Below are positions 1 to 4,897 of a DNA stretch of 8,431 nucleotides, one piece after another. The number at the start of each line of letters is the position of its first letter. The first letter of the stretch is position 1. The translations under genes were made by a program, and so were the position numbers. The notes below the pieces were generated by a model. It was not told the origin of the DNA. It worked only from the letters and a program-made list of their open reading frames with translations, and did not search any database. Source of the stretch: CAYMST01 sp964393115 (lineage in GTDB: Bacteria > Bacteroidota > Bacteroidia > Cytophagales > Cyclobacteriaceae); NCBI GenBank assembly GCA_964393115.1, contig CAYMST010000206.1:1-8431 (forward strand), given 5' to 3'.

Positions 1-260
1 ATAAAAGAATGCGTTTTGATAGTTTTTTGTAACGTAGTATTTACGGTATATATTACCAAAAAGTACAAAAAGTTATGTTTACCATATTTGTATAATCTTA
101 GGCATTGTCTAACATGGGAATAGGGTAGGAACGATGGTAATAGGTTGTAATATTGTATAACCAAAGACCGAAAAAGAATCCTATGTTCGTTATATAAAGT
201 CTAGCAGAGTGCTATTCCAACCAACTCTTTTTCGCAAGTATTATATGGATTCTATATAAA

Positions 261-311
261 TGCACAAGTACTTCTACAAACAATGATCATTTATGCTAAA
301 GTATTTGTGCA
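261..311. repeat. 51-bp imperfect inverted repeat
   Basis: The arms TGCACAAGTACTT (261-273) and AAGTATTTGTGCA (299-311) are reverse complements in 12 of 13 positions, and the exception would be a G-U pair in RNA. A perfect 10-bp palindrome, AATGATCATT (282-291), sits in the loop, almost exactly on the dyad centre. It could be a structured leader RNA, a binding site for a dimeric protein, or a remnant of a small palindromic element. Nothing in the sequence decides between these. Confidence 0.5.
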
Positions 312-393
312 AAATGTCAAGATTATTCTATAGTGACCACTCTTTAAATTTTCATCATAAACTAGGACTTATAAAAGCAGTTCTTAATTAAAG

Positions 394-407
394 AGTTGTT
401 CACAACT
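394..407. promoter_or_regulatory. Operator-like dyad upstream of regulator gene
   Basis: AGTTGT-TC-ACAACT is a perfect 6-bp inverted repeat with a 2-base centre. It overlaps the TTG (396-398) that could serve as the -33 element of the candidate promoter for the regulator gene. A dimeric repressor bound here would block that promoter. The site does not match the GTGA-N6-TCAC boxes found ahead of the next two genes, so if it is real it may belong to another regulator. Confidence 0.3.
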
Positions 408-424
408 ATCAAAAGTATAATTTG
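396..424 (+). promoter_or_regulatory. Candidate Bacteroidota promoter of the Crp/Fnr-family gene
   Basis: TTG at 396-398 and ATAATTTG at 417-424 resemble the Bacteroidota -33 (TTG) and -7 (TAnnTTTG) elements, with 18 bases between them. The TA of the -7 element is off by one position. Transcription would start near 430, giving a leader of about 30-45 bases that contains AAGGAG at 437-442. Confidence 0.3.
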
Positions 425-472
425 GTAGTTTATATCAAGGAGAGCGGAACTAAGTGAGTGAGCCAAGTACAA

Positions 473-1111
473 ATGGAAGATAAAATTATTACCATATTAA
501 GACAGCAGTTTCCGTTGCTAGCAAGTCCTGATTTGTCCAAAGTCATTGCAGAAGTGGGGCAAATTAGAAATGCAAAACGGGGAGATATACTTATGGATGT
601 TGGTAAGTACATCCGGTTTATGCCGTTGGTTACTGCTGGAGTCATCAAAATTATCCGACAGGAAGAGAATGGAAAAGAGGTTTTGCTCTACTATTTAGAA
701 GGCGGTAAGACCTGTGCCATGTCTATGACTTGCTGTATGCAGCAGGTAAAAAGTAATATTCGTGCAACTGTCGAAGAGGATGCTGAAATTATTATGATCC
801 CCGTTCAATATGTAGATGAGTGGATGATGAAGTATTCAGCTTGGAAGAACTTCATCATGCAGACGTACTCCAGCCGTTTCGATCAATTGCTCAATACCAT
901 TGACATCTTCGCATTCCAGAAAATGGATCAACGACTACTGAACTACCTACAGAAAAAAATGGTCTCGACACAACTAAAGTTTGTGGCTTCGACGAATACC
1001 GAGATGGCGCAAGAGCTAAATACTTCACGAGAAGTAGTGTCCCGATTACTGAAAAAGCTGGAACTTGAAGGTGCGATAACTATCGATAAAGGCAAAGTAT
1101 TTCTTGCGTGA
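473..1111 (+). CDS. Crp/Fnr-family transcriptional regulator
   Basis: A cytoplasmic dimeric DNA-binding regulator with an N-terminal cyclic-nucleotide-binding-like sensor fold (about residues 20-110 of 212), a dimerisation helix, and a C-terminal winged helix-turn-helix (about 174-211). The helix TSREVVSRLLKKLE carries Arg186, Glu187 and Arg191, equivalent to the GTGA-reading residues of E. coli Crp, plus Ser190 at an Fnr-like position. The sensor domain has Cys81, Cys87 and Cys88 in GKTCAMSMTCCMQ, so thiol or persulfide sensing is possible. There is no N-terminal Fnr-type iron-sulfur cysteine cluster. Start choice: an in-frame GTG lies at 458 directly after a TGA, and AAGGAG at 437-442 is far from both starts. 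I prefer the ATG at 473; using 458 adds MSQVQ. The gene is followed by sulP and a persulfide-oxidising enzyme, each with a matching Crp-type box, so it is the likely local regulator. Family assignment is secure; the signal it senses is inferred. Confidence 0.93.
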   Translation: MEDKIITILRQQFPLLASPDLSKVIAEVGQIRNAKRGDILMDVGKYIRFMPLVTAGVIKIIRQEENGKEVLLYYLEGGKTCAMSMTCCMQQVKSNIRATVEEDAEIIMIPVQYVDEWMMKYSAWKNFIMQTYSSRFDQLLNTIDIFAFQKMDQRLLNYLQKKMVSTQLKFVASTNTEMAQELNTSREVVSRLLKKLELEGAITIDKGKVFLA

Positions 1112-1121
1112 CGATTATCAC
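1108..1121. promoter_or_regulatory. Crp-type binding box upstream of sulP
   Basis: GTGACGATTATCAC is a perfect match to the Crp core GTGA-N6-TCAC. It overlaps the TGA stop of the regulator gene (1109-1111). It differs from the box ahead of the fusion-enzyme gene (2907-2920) at only two positions. Its centre lies 36.5 bases before the G of a TTTTG element (1147-1151), which suits an activator bound near -41.5 with transcription starting near 1156. Confidence 0.6.
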
Positions 1122-1145
1122 ATTATAGAAGTAGTTGATTAGAGA

Positions 1146-1156
1146 GTTTTGTAACG
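1146..1156 (+). promoter_or_regulatory. Candidate -7 region of the sulP promoter
   Basis: GTTTTGTAACG here and GTTTTGTATCG at 2945-2955 share 10 of 11 bases and lie at the same 38-base offset from their Crp-type boxes. TTTG is the conserved half of the Bacteroidota -7 element TAnnTTTG. The TA half is missing at both sites, as often seen in activator-dependent promoters. The implied start near 1156 would leave almost no leader before the ATG at 1159. Confidence 0.45.
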
Positions 1157-1158
1157 TC

Positions 1159-2910
1159 ATGAAGAGTGTAAAGGAATATTTCCCAATTCTTACTTGGTTG
1201 CCCAATTACAAGAAGGATTATTTAAAAGGGGATTTATCTGCGGGTTTGACTGTGGGTATTATGCTGATTCCGCAAGGGATGGCTTATGCCATGATCGCAG
1301 GACTACCTCCCGTGTATGGACTTTACGCCTCTTTACTACCGCAAGTAGTATACGCTGTGTTTGGTACTTCTCGACAACTAGCCGTTGGTCCCGTAGCCAT
1401 GGACTCATTACTTGTGGCAGCAGGAGTATCGACATTAGCTATGGTCGGTTCGGATCAATATATCGCCTTAGCGATATTACTATCCTTACTGATGGGTGGT
1501 CTACAATTGCTATTTGGATTGGCGCGAATGGGATTTTTAGTCAATTTTTTGTCGCAGCCAGTCATCAGTGGATTTACGTCTGCCGCTGCACTGATCATCG
1601 GTCTCAACCAATTACAACATCTCCTAGGCATTGATTTACAAGGAGGAAATATGGTTTTCGAAATTGTCATAGAAGCCGTCCAATCCTTTGATCAAATCAA
1701 CTGGATATCAGTCGCTATAGGTTTGCTAGGGATTGTGATTATCAAAATCTCAAAAAAGATACACCGAAACATACCAGGAGCTTTGGTGGCGGTATTTTTA
1801 AGTATTCTGATGGTGCGCTTCTTCCAGTTGGATCAATATCAACTGAAAATCGTAGGTGAAATCCCAGAGGGTCTGCCTGCCTTTCAGTTACCAGCCATTA
1901 CCAGTGAGTATCTTACTGATTTACTGCCGGTTGCCTTGACTATTGCGCTGATTGCTTTTATGGAAGCGATCTCAGTAGCCAAAGCCATTCAAAGCAAGCA
2001 TAAGTCTGCCTATACGCTTAATCCAAATCAAGAAATGATAGGATTAGGAATGGGAAATATTGTAGGTTCCTTTTTTGGAGCGTATCCCACCACGGGAGGT
2101 TTTAGTCGATCTGCGGTAAATGATCAGACAGGCGCCAGAACTAATCTGGCAGCGGTGATATCGGCCGCGTTAATTGTGCTCACGCTACTCTTTTTAACGC
2201 CACTCTTTTACTATTTGCCAAAAGCAATATTGGCATCGGTTATCATGGTGGCTGTCTTTGGATTGATCGATGTGAAGTACCCGAAAAGACTGTGGAATGT
2301 TAGCAAACAAGACTGCTTGATGCTGTTGGTGACATTTGGAATTACCTTGGTATTCGGAATCAAAGAAGGTATTGGCATTGGTATCCTAGCATCACTAGTC
2401 GCTTTGATTTACCGTACGAGTATGCCGCACATCGCTGTGTTAGCCAGACTTAGTGGAACCGATGAGTACCGAAATGTCAATCGATTTAGTGATGTGGACA
2501 CGCGTGAAGATGTTTTGGTGATCAGGCAAGACGGAGCCTTATATTTTGCGAATGCCACTTATTTCTCAGATACCATTAAGCAGCATGTTGAGACCAAAGG
2601 TCCTTCTCTAAAGCTTCTGGTCTTACATTTTGGAAGTGTTTCGTCGATTGATATCACGGCCCTTCAGATGTTGCGAGAGCTGATACAGGAACTCAATCAA
2701 CGTAACGTTGGGGTTTACTTTACAGAGGTAGTTGGTCCTGTGCGCGATTTCTTTCATAGAACAGGTTTTACCACAGAAGTTGGACGAAATCATTTCTTTA
2801 TTGACGTCCAGTCGGCGATTGACTATCTCGATGGAAACGCCCGAAAGCACAGCAAACAAATGCTAGAAAGAGCTTTACAATCGAACGTATTCGAAGAAAA
2901 ACTCGTGTGA
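1159..2910 (+). CDS. SulP/SLC26-family anion permease with STAS domain
   Basis: An inner-membrane transporter of the sulfate permease family, 583 residues, the usual bacterial length. The N-terminal transport core shows family hallmarks: PQGMAYAMIAGLPPVYGLY (38-56), LAVGP near 74-78, the membrane Glu269 in FMEAISVAKA, and the signature GAYPTTGGFSRSAVND (about 307-322). About 12-14 hydrophobic segments precede a cytoplasmic STAS domain (about 447-558), whose conserved loop reads SSIDITAL (Asp498, Thr500). Start: an in-frame TTG at 1135 would add eight residues, but ATG 1159 is preferred because SulP N-termini usually begin just before YFP..W and because the inferred transcription start near 1156 lies after 1135. 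SulP members move sulfate, bicarbonate or other anions, and substrate cannot be read from sequence. Its position between a Crp/Fnr regulator and a persulfide-oxidising enzyme makes a sulfur oxyanion the likeliest cargo, in either direction. Confidence 0.93.
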   Translation: MKSVKEYFPILTWLPNYKKDYLKGDLSAGLTVGIMLIPQGMAYAMIAGLPPVYGLYASLLPQVVYAVFGTSRQLAVGPVAMDSLLVAAGVSTLAMVGSDQYIALAILLSLLMGGLQLLFGLARMGFLVNFLSQPVISGFTSAAALIIGLNQLQHLLGIDLQGGNMVFEIVIEAVQSFDQINWISVAIGLLGIVIIKISKKIHRNIPGALVAVFLSILMVRFFQLDQYQLKIVGEIPEGLPAFQLPAITSEYLTDLLPVALTIALIAFMEAISVAKAIQSKHKSAYTLNPNQEMIGLGMGNIVGSFFGAYPTTGGFSRSAVNDQTGARTNLAAVISAALIVLTLLFLTPLFYYLPKAILASVIMVAVFGLIDVKYPKRLWNVSKQDCLMLLVTFGITLVFGIKEGIGIGILASLVALIYRTSMPHIAVLARLSGTDEYRNVNRFSDVDTREDVLVIRQDGALYFANATYFSDTIKQHVETKGPSLKLLVLHFGSVSSIDITALQMLRELIQELNQRNVGVYFTEVVGPVRDFFHRTGFTTEVGRNHFFIDVQSAIDYLDGNARKHSKQMLERALQSNVFEEKLV

Positions 2911-2920
2911 TAATTATCAC
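2907..2920. promoter_or_regulatory. Crp-type binding box upstream of the fusion-enzyme gene
   Basis: GTGATAATTATCAC is a perfect 14-bp palindrome. It fits both the Crp core GTGA-N6-TCAC and the Fnr core TGAT-N4-ATCA, and overlaps the TGA stop of sulP (2908-2910). The right half, AATTATCA (2912-2919), is repeated at 2922-2929, one DNA helical turn downstream on the same face, which could be an extra half-site. Confidence 0.65.
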
Positions 2921-2931
2921 GAATTATCATC

Positions 2932-2945
2932 CAACAATATTGTTG
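2932..2945. promoter_or_regulatory. Second perfect palindrome in the promoter of the fusion-enzyme gene
   Basis: CAACAATATTGTTG is a perfect 14-bp palindrome lying between the Crp-type box and the candidate -7 element, where it would cover the -33 to -10 zone. A protein bound here would be expected to block transcription. There is no equivalent in the sulP promoter, so the two genes could be controlled differently. As an RNA hairpin it has no loop and is weak, so a terminator is unlikely. Confidence 0.35.
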
Positions 2946-2955
2946 TTTTGTATCG
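2945..2955 (+). promoter_or_regulatory. Candidate -7 region of the fusion-enzyme promoter
   Basis: GTTTTGTATCG repeats the sulP element (1146-1156) with one change and at the same distance from its upstream box. Transcription would start near 2955, giving a leader of about 78 bases before the ATG at 3033. The remaining intergenic DNA shows no Shine-Dalgarno sequence. Confidence 0.45.
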
Positions 2956-3032
2956 GATGTAAAACTTCAAAATGGATGTTTACGTCATTAGGTGAAAGCG
3001 ATTAAGAACACCAATTCAAATGATTTAGACAC

Positions 3033-4442
3033 ATGAAAATAGAACAGATATACACCGGATGTCTGGCTCAAGGGGCCTACTTTATTGAATCTGATGGTGA
3101 AGTGGCCATCATTGATCCTTTGAGAGAAACACAACCCTATTTAGATAGAGCGGAAAGGGAGAATGCGAAGATTTCTTACATTTTCGAAACGCACTTTCAT
3201 GCGGACTTTGTGAGCGGTCACGTGAGTTTGTCGGCCGCAACGGGTGCTCCGATTGTATTTGGCTCCAATGCGGAGACTAAGTTTGACTCAATTGTAGCGG
3301 AAGACGGTCAGGAATTCCGATTTGGAAAAGCAACGATCAAGGTGCTTCACACACCAGGACATACGCTAGAAAGCACCACTTATTTACTGAAAGATGAAAA
3401 CGGTAAGGACGTGGCCATCTTCACAGGAGATACTCTTTTTCTAGGGGATGTAGGCCGCCCTGATCTGGCTCAAAAGGGAAATGAGATAACAGAAAGAGAC
3501 CTTGCTGGAATGTTATATGACAGCTTGCGCACTAAAATCATGCCTTTATCCGATGAGCTAACAGTATATCCAGCACACGGTGCGGGTTCTGCCTGTGGGA
3601 AAAACATGATGAAAGAGACCGTAGACTCTTTGGGCAATCAAAAGAAAATGAACTATGCGCTGCGCGCTGATATGACCAAAGAGGAGTTTATCAAAGAAGT
3701 AACGGATGGACTTCTACCGCCTCCAGGCTATTTCCCGCTTAACGTCCAACTGAATAAGGAAGGTTATGAAAATATCAACGAGGTGATGTCAAGAGGAGCG
3801 AAGCCATTGACTGCGGATGAAGTAGAGTCGCTAACAAACGGTGCTGGTGCTTTAATCCTCGACATTCGCAAGCCGGGTGAATTCGCAAAAAGTCATATCC
3901 CTAATAGCATATTTATTGGACTGGACGGAGGGTTTGCTCCATGGGTCGGAGAGCTGATTGTAGACGTGAACCAACCACTGGTTTTGGTGGTCGACGAGGG
4001 CAGGGAAGAAGAGGCTATCACCCGATTGTCACGCGTGGGTTTTGATCAAACGCTGGGTTTCTTGAAGGGTGGTATTGCCTCGTGGGAGTCTGCCGGTAAA
4101 GAGTTGGCTTCGGTCGCGTCTATTAGTCCAGAGGAATTTTCGGGTCGATTTGACCAGGCTAAACCGCATACCTACGATGTAAGAAAAGAAACGGAGTTTC
4201 AGGCGGAGCACGTTGAGGACGCCATCAATACGCCATTAAGCTCCCTCAACAACTATTTGGGTGACTATCCAGACTCATCTACGTTTTATGTGCATTGCGC
4301 CGGTGGTTATCGCTCAATGATTGCAGCTAGTATTTTAAAGTCACGTGGAATTCACAATCTGGTGAACGTAGAAAAAGGTTTTAAGGGTATTAAGAATGTA
4401 GGAGTTCCAACAACTGATTTTGTTTGTCCTTCTTCAAACTAA
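3033..4442 (+). CDS. CstB-like persulfide dioxygenase-rhodanese fusion
   Basis: A predicted cytoplasmic enzyme of 469 residues that oxidises low-molecular-weight persulfides and transfers sulfur to give thiosulfate. The N-terminal ETHE1-type metallo-beta-lactamase domain (about 1-250) has the mononuclear iron ligands His54 (in THFHADF), His110 (in HTPGHT) and Asp133 (in TGDTLF). The His normally ending a dinuclear HxHxDH motif is Phe59, as in persulfide dioxygenases. AHGAGSACGK places Cys188 where CstB has its second reactive cysteine. The first rhodanese domain (about 258-358) is inactive: the catalytic-loop position reads VVDEGREE, with Asp321 in place of Cys. The second (about 362-460) has an intact loop, HCAGGYRS, with Cys422. 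This order and length match Staphylococcus CstB. It follows sulP by 122 bases and has its own Crp-type box and palindrome. ATG 3033 fits the usual family start. Family and domain order are clear; the exact product is inferred from CstB. Confidence 0.93.
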   Translation: MKIEQIYTGCLAQGAYFIESDGEVAIIDPLRETQPYLDRAERENAKISYIFETHFHADFVSGHVSLSAATGAPIVFGSNAETKFDSIVAEDGQEFRFGKATIKVLHTPGHTLESTTYLLKDENGKDVAIFTGDTLFLGDVGRPDLAQKGNEITERDLAGMLYDSLRTKIMPLSDELTVYPAHGAGSACGKNMMKETVDSLGNQKKMNYALRADMTKEEFIKEVTDGLLPPPGYFPLNVQLNKEGYENINEVMSRGAKPLTADEVESLTNGAGALILDIRKPGEFAKSHIPNSIFIGLDGGFAPWVGELIVDVNQPLVLVVDEGREEEAITRLSRVGFDQTLGFLKGGIASWESAGKELASVASISPEEFSGRFDQAKPHTYDVRKETEFQAEHVEDAINTPLSSLNNYLGDYPDSSTFYVHCAGGYRSMIAASILKSRGIHNLVNVEKGFKGIKNVGVPTTDFVCPSSN

Positions 4443-4522
4443 AAGTGTTAGATACATATTGATTTCTAAACTCGTTTAACAAAAATGATGATTTGCTCAT
4501 CTATTTAGATTTGTCCTCAAGC

Positions 4523-4555
4523 CGGACAGACTTATACCGCATCGGTCCGATTTTT
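4523..4555 (+). terminator. Weak candidate terminator after the fusion-enzyme gene
   Basis: CGGAC (4523-4527) can pair with GTCCG (4545-4549), followed by ATTTTT (4550-4555). The stem is only 5 bp and the 17-base loop is long, so efficiency is doubtful. It is the first hairpin with a T tract after the stop codon at 4442. It also overlaps the short open frame at 4463-4633, and both need not be real. Confidence 0.3.
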
Positions 4556-4561
4556 CCATTG

Positions 4562-4633
4562 ATGAAAAAGTACCGGGTCGCCGGTGCGAACAAAAAATCT
4601 AGCAGACTTTGGAAATGGTTTTATACCCGATAA
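4562..4633 (+). CDS. Possible 23-residue basic small protein
   Basis: ATG 4562 opens a frame encoding a very basic peptide with two tryptophans (MKKYRVAG...RLWKWFYTR, TAA at 4631-4633). The same frame is open back to 4463 without an ATG, and its translation (including LSSSRTDLYRIGPIFPLM) looks protein-like. A TTG at 4493 could start a 47-residue version, or this may be the remnant of a longer gene. There is no Shine-Dalgarno sequence and I recognise no family. The GC-richer composition relative to its flanks is the main reason to list it. Confidence 0.15.
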   Translation: MKKYRVAGANKKSSRLWKWFYTR

Positions 4634-4710
4634 CGTACCTTATCAGATGTGAAAAAGGAATTTAAATGTTATGCGAAAGATCAATAACCCATGAGACTAT
4701 CAAATACTTC

Positions 4711-4719
4711 TAAACTTTG
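4711..4719 (+). promoter_or_regulatory. TTTG-type -7-like element
   Basis: TAAACTTTG followed by CACC resembles Bacteroidota -7 elements (TAnnTTTG) with one extra base between the halves. No clear TTG lies at the -33 distance, so this is weak. If used, transcription would begin near 4726 and run toward the terminator at 4835-4857 with no gene between. Confidence 0.2.
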
Positions 4720-4725
4720 CACCTG

Positions 4726-4860
4726 AATAAGTATCAATCAAGTAAAAGGAATTTAGCCTAACCCGTAAGTATCGTCAGAAAAAGATGTATTTTAATCAAA
4801 GGAAGCCAGTAAATTAACATCTACAGGCTTCCAACAAAACCTCTACAAGAGGTTTTGATT
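4726..4860 (+). ncRNA. Candidate small RNA ending at a terminator
   Basis: About 135 bases between a promoter-like string and a strong hairpin terminator contain no gene but several pairings. GGAAGCC (4801-4807) pairs with GGCTTCC (4826-4832), and AGATGT (4783-4788) pairs with ACATCT (4817-4822). These two stems interlock, so they would form a pseudoknot or alternative folds. TAAGTATC is repeated at 4728-4735 and 4766-4773. I recognise no RNA family. The alternative is simply a double terminator for the neighbouring genes. Confidence 0.2.
4835..4857. terminator. Strong probably bidirectional intrinsic terminator
   Basis: CAAAACCTCT (4835-4844) and AGAGGTTTTG (4848-4857) form a perfect 10-bp stem around ACA. 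The A-rich and T-rich stem ends supply U tracts on both strands (GGTTTTGATTTCTT on plus, GGTTTTGTTGG on minus). It lies 40 bases after the minus-strand hydrolase stop codon and is its likely terminator, and it would also stop plus-strand transcripts leaving the sulfur operon. Confidence 0.7.
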
Positions 4861-4897
4861 TCTTCTAACTAATTAAAAGTAACGGAAATACAAACGT

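Larger units (their letters stand above)
1..457. other. AT-rich gene-free leader region
   Basis: No convincing gene is visible here. One plus-strand frame is open from the left edge to about base 123, but its translation is Cys- and Lys-rich low-complexity and resembles no protein I know. Another frame entering from the edge stops at base 32 and could be the last residues of an upstream gene, which cannot be decided. The region holds a 51-bp imperfect inverted repeat (261-311), a small GGTTGTA/TATAACC hairpin (143-162), a TTTTGTAACG string (25-34) that recurs in the sulP promoter, an operator-like dyad (394-407) and a candidate promoter just ahead of the first gene. Confidence 0.6.
4443..4897. 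other. Convergent intergenic region
   Basis: This separates the plus-strand sulfur genes from the minus-strand surface-protein genes. It contains a weak hairpin with a T tract, a GC-richer patch (about 4513-4590) overlapping a short open frame, small inverted repeats such as ACCGG-GTCG-CCGGT (4572-4585) and GATAA/TTATC (4629-4644), a TTTG-type promoter-like string (4711-4719), and a strong terminator hairpin (4835-4857). No tRNA-like fold and no gene longer than about 56 codons is seen. Confidence 0.6.

Noticed and set aside
381..394. AT-rich dyad (TCTT-AATTA-AAGA) at the position where a Crp-type box would sit relative to the regulator's own -7 element
   Set aside because: It lacks GTGA/TCAC, and such dyads are common in DNA this AT-rich.
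430..648. Minus-strand open frame of 72 codons
   Set aside because: It lies largely antisense to the Crp/Fnr gene, and its translation shows no recognisable domain.
1194..1634. Plus-strand 146-codon open frame inside sulP
   Set aside because: Out-of-frame shadow; the SulP frame has family motifs throughout, while this one is Arg-, Ser- and Cys-rich with none.
4029..4211. Minus-strand 60-codon open frame inside the fusion-enzyme gene
   Set aside because: Antisense shadow of the second half of a clearly coding rhodanese region.
4570..4587. ACCGG-GTCG-CCGGT hairpin as a terminator
   Set aside because: On the plus strand no T tract follows. On the minus strand a T5 follows, but the stem end is mismatched and a far better terminator lies upstream at 4835-4857.
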